Shown here piece by piece: positions 10,626-20,616 of a DNA stretch of 64,000 bases. How positions within the stretch are numbered: the first letter of the stretch is position 1; every line of letters begins with the position of its first letter. A program made the position numbers and the translations under genes. The notes under the pieces were generated by a model. The model made no database searches, was not told the DNA's origin, and saw only the letters and a program-made list of their open reading frames with translations. The stretch covers positions 310,001 through 374,000 of the forward strand of contig CACJLJ010000001.1 of the NCBI GenBank assembly GCA_902594235.1, read 5' to 3'. The stretch is from an uncultured Pelagibacteraceae bacterium. Its GTDB lineage: Bacteria > Pseudomonadota > Alphaproteobacteria > Pelagibacterales > Pelagibacteraceae.

Positions 10626-11199
10626 ACGCTAATTTTTTTATAGCTTTTGGATATAAAATGTGTTCATGCTTTAAAATTCTTTTTTGTAAACTTTTGGCGT
10701 TATCATTTTTATAAATTTTGATTTTTCTTTGTAATATTATTTTACCAGAATCGAGTTTAGAATTTACAAAATGCACGGTACACCCAGAAAATTTTTCCTT
10801 ATTTAATATAGCTTTTTCATGAGTATTTAGACCTTTGTATTTTGGAAGTAAAGATGGATGAATATTTAATATTGGTCCACGGAAATTTTTGATAAAATTT
10901 TTCGAAAGAATTTTCATAAATCCAGCAAGACAGATTAAATTAATTTCCTCTTTTTTAAGAATATTCAAAATTTTATTCTCAGAATTTTTATGATTGTAAA
11001 AAGAAAAAACTTTAGTTTTAATTTTATTTTTTTTTGAATGTACTAGTCCTTGAGCTTTTTTATTATTTGATATTACAAGATTTATTTTTAAAGGTGAATT
11101 TTTTAAACGAGAAAATTTGATCAAGTTTTTTAAATTGCTTCCAGTTCCAGAGATGAATATTGCTGCTTCAAACTTTTTATTACCAATTAATCTTGCCAT
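10615..11199 (-). CDS. purN: phosphoribosylglycinamide formyltransferase
   Basis: FISGTGSNLKNL, ILNIHPSLLPKYKGLNTHEKAI, GCTVHFVNSKLDSGKII. Confidence 0.97.
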   Translation of the reverse strand: MARLIGNKKFEAAIFISGTGSNLKNLIKFSRLKNSPLKINLVISNNKKAQGLVHSKKNKIKTKVFSFYNHKNSENKILNILKKEEINLICLAGFMKILSKNFIKNFRGPILNIHPSLLPKYKGLNTHEKAILNKEKFSGCTVHFVNSKLDSGKIILQRKIKIYKNDNAKSLQKRILKHEHILYPKAIKKLASNL

Positions 11200-12205
11200 T
11201 TATTTTTACTTTTTTTGATCCAGTTGATAATCTTCCAATAATATAAGGCTTATACCCATTAGAAAAAATTTTACTCACTTTATCAAAATTTTTTGGATCA
11301 ATTATTAAACAGAATCCCACACCACAATTAAACGTTTTTAACATCTCTATGTCTGAAATATTATTTTTCTTTAACCATTTGAAAATTTGAGACGGTTTTA
11401 TTTTTTCTAAATTAATTGACGCACAAAGTTTATTTGGAATTATTCTTTTGATATTATCAGTTAATCCACCGCCAGTGATATTTGCACAACCATTAAGAAC
11501 ATTCATATTAATTAATTTTAAAATTTCTTTAACATAAATTTTTGTAGGTTTTATTAATTCTTTTTTTAAAAAAGAATTTTTTTTAATCTTAATTTTTTTT
11601 CTTTTTATCAAATTTCTTACTAAAGAGTAGCCATTTGAGTGTAGACCGCTTGAAGGTATTGCTAAAATTAAATTACCTTTTTTTAATTTACTCTTATTAA
11701 GAATTTTTTTTTGTTCTACTATCCCTACCGCAAAACCTGCGATATCAAATTTACCTTTTTCATATGTTCCAGGCATTTCTGCAGTTTCACCACCCACTAA
11801 ATCGCAATTGGCAATTTTACAACCTAGTAATATTCCTTTCATTATTGATTTAAGTTTTGGAAGGTTAATTTTATTTATTGAAATATAATCTAGAAAAAAA
11901 ATTGGTTTTGCTCCTTGAACAATTAAATCATTTACACTCATTGCCACAAGGTCAATACCAATTGTATCATATTTGTTTAACTCATTTGCTATTTCTATTT
12001 TTGTACCTACACCATCAGTGCAAGCAACTAATTTAGGATTCTTTAGTTTACTTGGAATATTTGATATAGATCCAAAACCACCAATATTGTTAAACTTGTT
12101 TTTGCCTCTTTTTTTTGATGAATTCTTACTAATGAATTTTACAAATTTATCGGCAGCATTTATATCAACACCACTTTTTTTATATGTAAACAGATTTTTA
12201 TTCAT
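11180..12205 (-). CDS. purM: phosphoribosylformylglycinamidine cyclo-ligase
   Basis: YKKSGVDINAADKFV, ACTDGVGTKIEIA, LVGGETAEMPGTY. Confidence 0.97.
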   Translation of the reverse strand: MNKNLFTYKKSGVDINAADKFVKFISKNSSKKRGKNKFNNIGGFGSISNIPSKLKNPKLVACTDGVGTKIEIANELNKYDTIGIDLVAMSVNDLIVQGAKPIFFLDYISINKINLPKLKSIMKGILLGCKIANCDLVGGETAEMPGTYEKGKFDIAGFAVGIVEQKKILNKSKLKKGNLILAIPSSGLHSNGYSLVRNLIKRKKIKIKKNSFLKKELIKPTKIYVKEILKLINMNVLNGCANITGGGLTDNIKRIIPNKLCASINLEKIKPSQIFKWLKKNNISDIEMLKTFNCGVGFCLIIDPKNFDKVSKIFSNGYKPYIIGRLSTGSKKVKINGKINW

Positions 12206-12216
12206 TACTATATAGT

Positions 12217-13296
12217 ATGATTTTTATTAAAAAAAAAAATAATTTTAAAATCTTATATATTTTTTTTATTACTCTATCTCTAAATATATTTTTTTTTTCC
12301 ACAACTAAAGTATTTTCAAAGTCATTCGATATTAATAATGTTGAAATATCAAAGCCGTTTGAGATTAACTTTGATAAAAATCAGATAATTGATGAAGGAT
12401 TTAAGAAAGCTTTCAATCAATTAGTAGGCATGGTTGTAAAATCATCAGATAAATTGAAGTTGAGAAGAGTAGGCTTGAATGAAATAAAAGGAATGATTGA
12501 GTCATTTTCAATCAAAGAAGAAAAATTTATTGACGAAATTTACCACGTAAATTTAGGCGTATCATTTAATAAAAAAAAATTTTATAATTATCTTGAAAAA
12601 AAAAATATTTTTCCAACAATACCGCAAAATCAAAAGTTTCTATTTATTCCGATTATAATAAATGAAAAAACAAAAGATTTGTTAATATTTTCAGATAATA
12701 AAATTTTTCAAAATTGGAATAAAAAAATTAATGATCATCATTTAATTGACTATATTTTACCCACAGAAGATCTTGAAGATATAAGTTTAATTAAAAGTAA
12801 GTTTAATAAAATTGAAAATTATGATTTTAAGGAGATAATTAGTAAATATTATCTAGATCATTCAATTATTGTTTTAATTTTTAAAGACGGTCAAGATTTA
12901 AGAGTTTTATCAAGAATTACAATTAAAGATAATGTTAATTTAAAAAATCAATCATTTGAAAATTTTGATCTTAATGACGATCAAGTGGTTGAAAATTTAG
13001 TTGAAGATTTGAAAGAAATATATGAAGATTTTTGGAAAAACCTTAATATTATTAATACTTCGATAAAATTTCCCTTAATTGTAAAAGTAAAAAATAAAAA
13101 TAATGATAAGATATCTATGTTTGAAGAAAATTTAAATCAATTAGATTTAATTTATGATTATTACATTTATAAACTTGATAAAGACTATACATTTTATCAT
13201 ATTATTTTTAATGGAAGTCCAGATATTTTTATAAAAAAAATGAATGAAAAAAATTTTAGTTTAGATACACAAAATAAGACTTGGGTTTTGGAATGA
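12217..13296 (+). CDS. DUF2066-like secreted/periplasmic protein
   Basis: Signal-peptide-like N terminus, then FDKNQIIDEGFKKAFNQLVGMVVKSSDK; position upstream of the Hda-like gene as in other alphaproteobacteria. Confidence 0.65.
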   Translation: MIFIKKKNNFKILYIFFITLSLNIFFFSTTKVFSKSFDINNVEISKPFEINFDKNQIIDEGFKKAFNQLVGMVVKSSDKLKLRRVGLNEIKGMIESFSIKEEKFIDEIYHVNLGVSFNKKKFYNYLEKKNIFPTIPQNQKFLFIPIIINEKTKDLLIFSDNKIFQNWNKKINDHHLIDYILPTEDLEDISLIKSKFNKIENYDFKEIISKYYLDHSIIVLIFKDGQDLRVLSRITIKDNVNLKNQSFENFDLNDDQVVENLVEDLKEIYEDFWKNLNIINTSIKFPLIVKVKNKNNDKISMFEENLNQLDLIYDYYIYKLDKDYTFYHIIFNGSPDIFIKKMNEKNFSLDTQNKTWVLE

Positions 13297-13952
13297 GAGA
13301 TACCGACCAACTAGTAATGAAACTTGAACATGAAAAAAATTTTAAATGCCACGATTTTTTTATTTCTAAATGTAACAAACATATAATTGATTTCATTTAT
13401 AAATGGCCAAAATGGGAAAAGAATTTTTTAAATATATCTGGAGAAAGTTTTTCTGGCAAGACTCATATAATTAATATTTTTTTAAAGAAATTTAATGGAG
13501 TTAAATTTGAAGCAAGTTCATTTGATAATAAAGATTTGAAACAACTCAAAATACATCAAAATGTAATATTAGAAAACTTATCAAAAAATGTTGATGAAAA
13601 TTTAATTTATACTCTCATAAATTTAATAGATAATGATAATAAATATTTGATTGTGACATCAAATGAACCGATAGTTAAGATAAATTTTAAATTGAATGAT
13701 TTGAAATCAAGATCAAGCAATTTTCTTTTACAGAATATAGAAAAGCCCGATGACGAATTAATATTCGCTTTAATATTAAAAAATTTATCTGATCGACAAA
13801 TTTCTTTAGATAAAAAACTTATTGATTATATAGTTAAAAGAATTGATAGATCGTATGGTAAAATATTTGATTTTATATATAAGATCGATGAAATTAGTTT
13901 AAAAAAAAAATCTATTAATTTGAAGATTTTAAAAGAGATTTTAGGAGCGTAA
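13293..13952 (+). CDS. hdaA: HdaA/DnaA-like AAA+ protein
   Basis: DnaA domain III-like (NFLNISGESFSGKTHIINIF; later SDRQISLDKKLIDYIVKRIDRSYGKI). ATG 13293 overlaps the upstream stop (ATGA). Confidence 0.85.
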   Translation: MRDTDQLVMKLEHEKNFKCHDFFISKCNKHIIDFIYKWPKWEKNFLNISGESFSGKTHIINIFLKKFNGVKFEASSFDNKDLKQLKIHQNVILENLSKNVDENLIYTLINLIDNDNKYLIVTSNEPIVKINFKLNDLKSRSSNFLLQNIEKPDDELIFALILKNLSDRQISLDKKLIDYIVKRIDRSYGKIFDFIYKIDEISLKKKSINLKILKEILGA

Positions 13953-15737
13953 TTGAATAAGTATAGAACTCATAATTGCAATGAATTAAGAAAGAAAGAT
14001 GTAGAAAATAAAGTTTCTCTTTCTGGATGGATAAATAAAAAACGTGATCACGGAAATATTCTGTTTATTGATTTAAGAGATAATTATGGAGTTACTCAAT
14101 GTATCATTAATAAGGAAAATTCAAATTTTACAGAATTAGAAAAAATTCAATTAGAGACTGTTTTACAAATTAATGGAAAAGTTATTGATAGAGAAAAAGA
14201 GACAATTAATAATGAAATAGATACTGGTGAGATCGAGGTATCAATCGAAAGTTTTGAGATTCTAGGGTCTTGTAAAGAATTACCAATGCCAGTATTTAGT
14301 GATCAGGAGTATTCAGAAGAAATTAGACTAAAGTATAGATTTTTAGATTTAAGAAGAAAAAAAATTCATGAAAATATTATTTTAAGATCAAAAGTAATTT
14401 CATTTATAAGAAATGAAATGAATAAACTTGGTTTTAATGAATTTCAAACACCTATATTAACATCATCAAGTCCAGAAGGAGCTAGAGATTTTTTAGTGCC
14501 AAGCAGACTCAACCCAGGAAAATTCTATGCATTACCTCAAGCACCACAACAATTTAAACAATTAATTATGGTTTCAGGTTTTGACAAATATTTTCAAATT
14601 GCACCTTGTTTTAGAGATGAAGATGCTAGAGCAGACAGAAGTCCAGGAGAATTTTATCAATTAGATTTGGAGATGTCATTTGTTGAACAAGAGGACGTAT
14701 TTAATGTACTTGAAAAATTATTGGTCAAAACATTTAAGGAATTTTCTAATAAAAAATTAATGTTCGAAAAATTCCCAAAAATTCCTTACTTTGAATCGTT
14801 ATTAAAGTATGGAAGTGATAAACCAGATTTAAGAAATCCTTTGATCATAAATGATATTACTGAAATTTTTACTAGAAGTGATGTTACTTTTGAAATATTT
14901 AAAAAATTAGTTAAAGCTGGTTCTCAAGTAAGATGTATTGTCACTAAAAATACTAAGGATAAACCTAGAAGTTTTTTTGACAATATAGATAAATGGGCAA
15001 AGGACCAAGGTGCATCTGGTTTGGCATATTTTACGATTGAAAAAGACAAAGAAATTTCTGCAAAAGGACCGGTAGGTAAATTTTTTTCTAAGGAGTCTCT
15101 TGTTGAAATAATGAAAAAAACTAATGCAAACATAGGTGATAGTATTTTTATGGCTTGTAACAAACAAAAAGATTTAGAAAAAATTTTAACCTTAGCTAGA
15201 GATAAAATCGGGAAAGATCTAGATCTTATTGATGATAATGTTTTTGCATTTTGCTGGATAGTTGATTATCCAATGTTTGAAAAAGATGAACAAACAAAAC
15301 AAATAAAATTTAGTCATAATCCTTTTTCTATGCCACAAGGAGACATTAAGAAGATAAATTACGAAAAACCTTTAGATATACTTGCATATCAATACGATAT
15401 TGTTTGCAATGGAGTAGAACTTTCTTCTGGCGCAATAAGAAATCATATTCCTGAGCTAATGTATAAACTTTTTTCAATTGCTGGTTATTCGAAAAATCAA
15501 GTGGATCAAAAATTTAGTGGTATGATTAATGCTCTAAGTTATGGTGCACCACCTCATGGAGGTATTGCGCCTGGTATTGACAGAATAGTAATGCTTTTGG
15601 CTAATGAAAAAAATATTAGAGAAGTTACAATGTTTCCAATGAATCAGAATGCCCAAGATTTAATGATGAATGCTCCATCAATGGTAGATGAAAATCAATT
15701 AAAAGAGCTAAATTTATCTGTTAAGTTAAAAAAATAA
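13953..15737 (+). CDS. aspS: aspartyl-tRNA synthetase
   Basis: Class II aaRS: LDLRRKK, FRDEDARADRSPGEFYQLDLEMSF, APPHGGIAPGIDRIVMLL. TTG start. Confidence 0.98.
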   Translation: MNKYRTHNCNELRKKDVENKVSLSGWINKKRDHGNILFIDLRDNYGVTQCIINKENSNFTELEKIQLETVLQINGKVIDREKETINNEIDTGEIEVSIESFEILGSCKELPMPVFSDQEYSEEIRLKYRFLDLRRKKIHENIILRSKVISFIRNEMNKLGFNEFQTPILTSSSPEGARDFLVPSRLNPGKFYALPQAPQQFKQLIMVSGFDKYFQIAPCFRDEDARADRSPGEFYQLDLEMSFVEQEDVFNVLEKLLVKTFKEFSNKKLMFEKFPKIPYFESLLKYGSDKPDLRNPLIINDITEIFTRSDVTFEIFKKLVKAGSQVRCIVTKNTKDKPRSFFDNIDKWAKDQGASGLAYFTIEKDKEISAKGPVGKFFSKESLVEIMKKTNANIGDSIFMACNKQKDLEKILTLARDKIGKDLDLIDDNVFAFCWIVDYPMFEKDEQTKQIKFSHNPFSMPQGDIKKINYEKPLDILAYQYDIVCNGVELSSGAIRNHIPELMYKLFSIAGYSKNQVDQKFSGMINALSYGAPPHGGIAPGIDRIVMLLANEKNIREVTMFPMNQNAQDLMMNAPSMVDENQLKELNLSVKLKK

Positions 15738-15738
15738 T

Positions 15739-16560
15739 TTATTTTTTTCCTTTTAAACTTATTTTTACATCTGACAAATCTACTAAATTTTTCTTATAAT
15801 TGTTTCTTACAAAACCCTTGCTTGTAATATCTTTAACAATTTTTAATAATTGATTCTGGTCGTCAGAATTTTGTTCATCATTAACATTTTCATTAGATCC
15901 TATAGATGGAGTGTGAGCCAGATCTTCTCTATTCTGATATGAAATAGCTAATTCTCTAAATATATAATCTAATATAGAAGAGGCACTCAATATTCTATCA
16001 TTTCCAATAACTTTACCTGATGGCTCAAATTTAGTTCCTACAAAAGCATTAATAAACTCATCTAGAGGAACGCCGTATTGTAACCCTAGTGAAACTGCAA
16101 TTGCAAAGTTGTTCATCAATGCTTTGACTAGCTCTCCCTCTTTGCTTGTGTCGATAAAAATCTCTCCAATTTTTCCATCCTCGTATTCTCCTGTATGTAA
16201 ATATACTTTATGATCTCCAATGGTAGCTTTTTGTATGTAACCTTTTCTTCTATCGGGCATACTAAATCTTTTCCCAGAAAAATCAGAATTTTTATTATTG
16301 GTTTTCAAGATATTTTCGAAGGTTTTTTGAGAAGTTTTATTATTTTCTAAAACTAGATCTATTTTTTTATCATTATAAATTTTCTTGTTTTTTGGATCAA
16401 GACTTTTTGTTTTTCTGTTATCTAATTTGACATCAATTATCTCAAATTTTCCATCATCTCTTTTTTCAAGATTTTTTAAGTCATTTTCATTAATGTTTTC
16501 TAAATAATGATTTACCTTAAAAGTACAAGTATAATAAGTTTCAACTAAATATTTTGCCAT
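15739..16560 (-). CDS. stand-alone homologue of the class II ribonucleotide reductase C-terminal (NrdJb/TSCPD) region
   Basis: [101 protein letters not shown] matches the remembered C-terminal region of NrdJ. No catalytic barrel in the ORF or in the neighbouring genes. Confidence 0.78.
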   Translation of the reverse strand: MAKYLVETYYTCTFKVNHYLENINENDLKNLEKRDDGKFEIIDVKLDNRKTKSLDPKNKKIYNDKKIDLVLENNKTSQKTFENILKTNNKNSDFSGKRFSMPDRRKGYIQKATIGDHKVYLHTGEYEDGKIGEIFIDTSKEGELVKALMNNFAIAVSLGLQYGVPLDEFINAFVGTKFEPSGKVIGNDRILSASSILDYIFRELAISYQNREDLAHTPSIGSNENVNDEQNSDDQNQLLKIVKDITSKGFVRNNYKKNLVDLSDVKISLKGKK

Positions 16561-16675
16561 ATAACCCCAGTTATTAAATTTAATTTGAATATTGATTCAT
16601 TTAATTTATATACAAAATCAAACTTTAGTCTAATTTAATTTATACAATTTTGAATTGAAATATTAAAAATTTTTT

Positions 16676-17038
16676 ATGTTGACTTTATTTAAGAAAATTT
16701 TTGTTTGGTGGAATCAAGATACAATTGGAACAAAAATAAAAACTATTTTTTTTGGTAAGTTTGTTGGAAAAGATTCTTTTGGAAATAAATATTATGAAAA
16801 TAAAAAAGGGGAAAGATGGATAATTTACAAAGATGAAATTGATGCTTCAAAAATTCCAGTCGAATGGTACTCATGGATGCATCATACTCCAAATAAGATT
16901 GAAAAAAAACATGAGCTAGAAAAATATAAGTGGCAAAAACCTCACAAACCTAACATGACAGGTACTGAGCAAGCTTATTATCCAAATAAAAATAAAAAAG
17001 ATGTTGTTGAAAAAAAATATAAGACTTGGAAAAACTAA
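16676..17038 (+). CDS. NADH:ubiquinone oxidoreductase accessory subunit NDUFA12 family
   Basis: KFVGKDSFGNKYYENKKGERWIIYKDEIDASKIPVEWYSWMHHTP. Confidence 0.92.
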   Translation: MLTLFKKIFVWWNQDTIGTKIKTIFFGKFVGKDSFGNKYYENKKGERWIIYKDEIDASKIPVEWYSWMHHTPNKIEKKHELEKYKWQKPHKPNMTGTEQAYYPNKNKKDVVEKKYKTWKN

Positions 17039-17408
17039 ATATAATTTTTATTTATTAGTGTTTTTTAGTATTCTTATTTCAATTACTAGTTCATATTCTT
17101 CTGAGGATTTAAGTAAAAATTATACTAATATTAAAGTTTTAGATAAAATAAGTTCTAAAAATATATTAGTTAAATTAAAAAATGGGCAAGAAACAATATA
17201 TAAAGACTTATCTATAAAAAGTATGAAATGTAGAAACTCAAAATTTGATGATAACCCAGAAATTACAGCCTATATTCAAGTAAAAGATTTAACTAATAAA
17301 AATAAAGATGATGTTTTTGTTTTTAATGGATGGATGTTTTCTTCAAGCCCTTCAATAGCTCCATTTGATCATCCAGTTTATGATATTTGGCTTGTTGGTT
17401 GTTATTAA
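17001..17408 (+). CDS. DUF2155-containing secreted protein
   Basis: LDKISSKNILVKLKNGQET...YIQVKD...FNGWMFSSSPSIAPFDHPVYDIWLVGC; overlaps the NDUFA12 gene by 38 nt on the same strand. Confidence 0.85.
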   Translation: MLLKKNIRLGKTKYNFYLLVFFSILISITSSYSSEDLSKNYTNIKVLDKISSKNILVKLKNGQETIYKDLSIKSMKCRNSKFDDNPEITAYIQVKDLTNKNKDDVFVFNGWMFSSSPSIAPFDHPVYDIWLVGCY

Positions 17409-18742
17409 ATGATTTTTTCGTTATCTAACCAACTGACATTAAAGTCTGAATTAACAAATTTTTTGTGATTCAATAGTTTTTTATGCAAAGGTATTGTAGT
17501 TGTAATACCCTCAATAACAAATTCATCTAAAGATCTATTCATTCTCTGAATAGCTTCAATCCTATTTCTTCCATGACATATAAGCTTACATACCATACTG
17601 TCATAGTAAGGTGTAACTTTATATCCTTGATAGATTGCTCCATCAACTCTTGTCCTAAACCCAGATGGTTGATGGCACATTCCAATCGTTCCAGGTGAAG
17701 GTTGAAAATTTTTACTTGGATCTTCTGCATTTATTCTACATTCGATTGCATGACCTCTTGGGTTAATATCAGATTGTTTTAAAGCTGTTTCTCCAGAAAA
17801 TGCTATCCATATTTGTTCTTTAATTATATCTATACCAGTAACCATCTCAGTCACTGGATGCTCCACTTGAACTCTAGTATTCATTTCTAAAAAGTAGAAT
17901 TTGCCATCTTCATAAATGAATTCAACTGTTCCAGCACCTTGATAACCAATTTTGCTTACCATATTTACTGTTTTTTCAAAAAGATCATTTCTGGTTTCAT
18001 CATTTAAAACTGGGCTAGGTGTTTCTTCAATCAATTTTTGATGTCTTCTTTGAACAGAACAATCTCTTTCATGTAAATGAACAGTCCTATTTTTTCCAGA
18101 TAAAATTTGAACTTCTATATGTCTTGGATTTTGAAAAAACTTTTCAATGTATACTTCGTCGTTACCAAAATATTTTTTAGCCTCAGATTTTGCTGTTAGA
18201 AAAAGTTTTTCAAAATCCTCTTCTTTTTTTACTATCTTCATTCCTTTTCCACCGCCACCACCAGATGCTTTAATCAAAACTGGAAAACCAATTTTTTTAC
18301 AAAGTTCTTTAGCCTCTTTGATATCTTTAACACCACCTTCTGAACCTTCAATAATTGGTAATCCATTTTCTTTAGCAATTTTTTTTGCCTGAATTTTATC
18401 ACCCATCATTTCAATATGTTTTGATGAAGCTCCGATAAATTTGATTTTGTTTTCCTCTAAGACTTTAGCAAAATTGGCATTTTCAGACAAAAATCCATAA
18501 CCAGGATGAACTGCTTCAGCATTTGTTAAGTCGACCGCAGATAAAAGTGCCGGAATATTTAAGTAACTGTTGGTAGGTTGATGAGAACCAATACATATAC
18601 TCTCATCTGCTAACTTTACATGCATGCTCTCTCTGTCTACATCAGAATGAACAGCGACTGTAGAAATTCCCCATTCTTTACACGCTCTAATTATTCTGAC
18701 AGCAATTTCTCCTCGGTTTGCAATTAAAATCTTTTTAAACAT
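17405..18742 (-). CDS. accC: acetyl-CoA carboxylase biotin carboxylase subunit
   Basis: ILIANRGEIAVRIIRACKE, GGGGKGMKIV, EMNTRVQVEHPVTE. Confidence 0.97.
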   Translation of the reverse strand: MFKKILIANRGEIAVRIIRACKEWGISTVAVHSDVDRESMHVKLADESICIGSHQPTNSYLNIPALLSAVDLTNAEAVHPGYGFLSENANFAKVLEENKIKFIGASSKHIEMMGDKIQAKKIAKENGLPIIEGSEGGVKDIKEAKELCKKIGFPVLIKASGGGGGKGMKIVKKEEDFEKLFLTAKSEAKKYFGNDEVYIEKFFQNPRHIEVQILSGKNRTVHLHERDCSVQRRHQKLIEETPSPVLNDETRNDLFEKTVNMVSKIGYQGAGTVEFIYEDGKFYFLEMNTRVQVEHPVTEMVTGIDIIKEQIWIAFSGETALKQSDINPRGHAIECRINAEDPSKNFQPSPGTIGMCHQPSGFRTRVDGAIYQGYKVTPYYDSMVCKLICHGRNRIEAIQRMNRSLDEFVIEGITTTIPLHKKLLNHKKFVNSDFNVSWLDNEKII

Positions 18743-19170
18743 TATTCTAAAATGATTAAAACCTGGCCAAATTCAACTGGTTGACCATCAGAAACAACTA
18801 TTTGTTTTACAACACCATCTGAAGTTGACGGCACATGATTCATTGTTTTCATTGCTTCAACAATCATTATAGTATCACCTTTTTTGATTTTTTTTCCAAC
18901 CTCTACAAACTTTTTTGCTCCTGGTTCTGGTGCGTGATATGCAGTACCAATTATTGGTGATGTAACTTCAATTCCAGATTTTATCTTAGTTTGCACTTCA
19001 GACGTCTGAGTAGAATTATTATTTGTGTTTGTTGAATTTTGATTGCTTACTGAAATATTATTTTTAGAAACTTTTATTTTTGTATCTTTTTCGGTGTATT
19101 CTAGTTCGGTAAGATTAAACTCATCTAGATAATCACTTAATTCTTTTATTATTTTTTTATCAATTTTCAT
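18742..19170 (-). CDS. accB: biotin carboxyl carrier protein
   Basis: C-terminal MIVEAMKTMNHVPS biotinylation motif; adjacent to accC. Confidence 0.97.
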   Translation of the reverse strand: MKIDKKIIKELSDYLDEFNLTELEYTEKDTKIKVSKNNISVSNQNSTNTNNNSTQTSEVQTKIKSGIEVTSPIIGTAYHAPEPGAKKFVEVGKKIKKGDTIMIVEAMKTMNHVPSTSDGVVKQIVVSDGQPVEFGQVLIILE

Positions 19171-19606
19171 TTTTTAAAAGCTTTTGCAAAGAAATTATGG
19201 CTAAAATATAACCATCAGTACCTAATCCAAAAATACCACCTGTAACTATATCACTTATAAGAGATTTTTGTCTAAATTCTTCTCTTTTGTATATATTTGA
19301 TATGTGTAATTCAATTATCGGCTTTTTAAAAAGTTCAAGCGCATCTCTTATTGCAATAGATGTATGAGTAAAAGCAGCTGCATTTATAATCATTGCATCA
19401 TATTTTTTTCTTGATTCTTGTATCGCATTTACTAATTCTCCCTCGACATTAGATTGTGCAAAATTAACTTCTAATTTTAGTTCTTCACATTTTTTTTTAC
19501 AACTTTCTTTTAATTTATCGAATGTAATTGATCCATATTGTGATTGTTCTCTTTCACCTAATAGATTAAGATTTGGACCATTAATAATAATAATTTTATT
19601 ATTCAT
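19160..19606 (-). CDS. aroQ: 3-dehydroquinate dehydratase, type II
   Basis: IIINGPNLNLLGEREQSQYGS; INAAAFTHTSIAIRDAL; EVHISNI-like motif. Confidence 0.97.
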   Translation of the reverse strand: MNNKIIIINGPNLNLLGEREQSQYGSITFDKLKESCKKKCEELKLEVNFAQSNVEGELVNAIQESRKKYDAMIINAAAFTHTSIAIRDALELFKKPIIELHISNIYKREEFRQKSLISDIVTGGIFGLGTDGYILAIISLQKLLKNEN

Positions 19607-19622
19607 TCAGCTTTTATATACG

Positions 19623-19841
19623 ATGAAAAAAATAAAAAAAATAAAAATAAAGGTAAATGGCAAAGTAAAATCAATAACAGAAAATACTAATTTACTAAAA
19701 CTAATGAAAATTTTAAAAATTCCCTTAAAAAAAGTAGCTATTGAATTAAATCAAGAAATATTAGATAAAAAAAAAATGAATAAAATAGTTTTAAAAAAAA
19801 ATGATAAAATTGAAATAGTTCACTTTATTGGAGGAGGTTAA
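19623..19841 (+). CDS. thiS: sulfur carrier protein ThiS
   Basis: 72 aa, ends IVHFIGGG* (Gly-Gly C terminus); followed by thiG. Confidence 0.93.
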   Translation: MKKIKKIKIKVNGKVKSITENTNLLKLMKILKIPLKKVAIELNQEILDKKKMNKIVLKKNDKIEIVHFIGGG

Positions 19842-19842
19842 A

Positions 19843-20616
19843 TTGAATAAAGACAGTTTTATTATTGGTAAGAAAAAATTTAAATCGAGGTTAATTGTAG
19901 GTACTGGAAAATATAAAAGCATGTCTGATTGTGCTAAAGCTATTAATTTGTCAGGTGCTGATATAGTTACAGTTGCAGTTAGAAGAGTGAATATTACAAA
20001 TAAAAATAAACCGTTGTTAATGGATTATATTGATCCAAAAAAAATTACTTATTTACCAAATACTGCCGGTTGTTTTACTTCTAAAGAAGCACTTAGAACT
20101 TTAAGATTAGCTAGAGAAATAGGTGGCTGGAAACTAGTTAAGTTAGAAGTTTTGGGTGACAAAAAAAATTTATTTCCAGAGATGATTGAGACACTAAAAT
20201 CAACTGAGATTTTATCTAAAGAAGGATTTAAAGTAATGGTATATTGCAATGATGATCCATTAATGGCTAAAAGATTAGAAAATGTTGGCGCGTGCGCAAT
20301 TATGCCTTTAGCGGCTCCAATTGGATCAGGATTAGGTATACTTAATAAAGTAAATATAAGGATAATAAGAAAACAAACTAAGTTACCGCTAATTATTGAT
20401 GCTGGGCTTGGACAAGCATCTGATGCGACTATTGCGATGGAGTTAGGTTGTGATGGTGTATTAGTTAATACAGCGATTGCAAAAGCAAAAAAACCTTTCG
20501 ATATGGCACTTGCTTTTAAAAACGCTGTTATTGCTGGAAGACAATCTTATCTATCTGGTAGAATTGAAAAAAACCTTATGGGAAAAGCTTCATCACCGTC
20601 AGAAGGGATTATTTAG
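19843..20616 (+). CDS. thiG: thiazole synthase ThiG (TTG start after the thiS stop)
   Basis: [56 protein letters not shown]. The ORF track begins at in-frame TTG 19828; TTG 19843 is better placed after GGAGGT. Confidence 0.94.
   Translation: MNKDSFIIGKKKFKSRLIVGTGKYKSMSDCAKAINLSGADIVTVAVRRVNITNKNKPLLMDYIDPKKITYLPNTAGCFTSKEALRTLRLAREIGGWKLVKLEVLGDKKNLFPEMIETLKSTEILSKEGFKVMVYCNDDPLMAKRLENVGACAIMPLAAPIGSGLGILNKVNIRIIRKQTKLPLIIDAGLGQASDATIAMELGCDGVLVNTAIAKAKKPFDMALAFKNAVIAGRQSYLSGRIEKNLMGKASSPSEGII

Noticed and set aside
16561-16675. Regulatory RNA between the NrdJb-like and NDUFA12 genes
   Set aside because: The 115-bp AT-rich divergent gap shows no convincing stem or conserved motif by eye.
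19600-19625. TPP riboswitch upstream of thiS-thiG
   Set aside because: Only 16 bp separate thiS from the divergent aroQ start; no space and no TPP-aptamer sequence.
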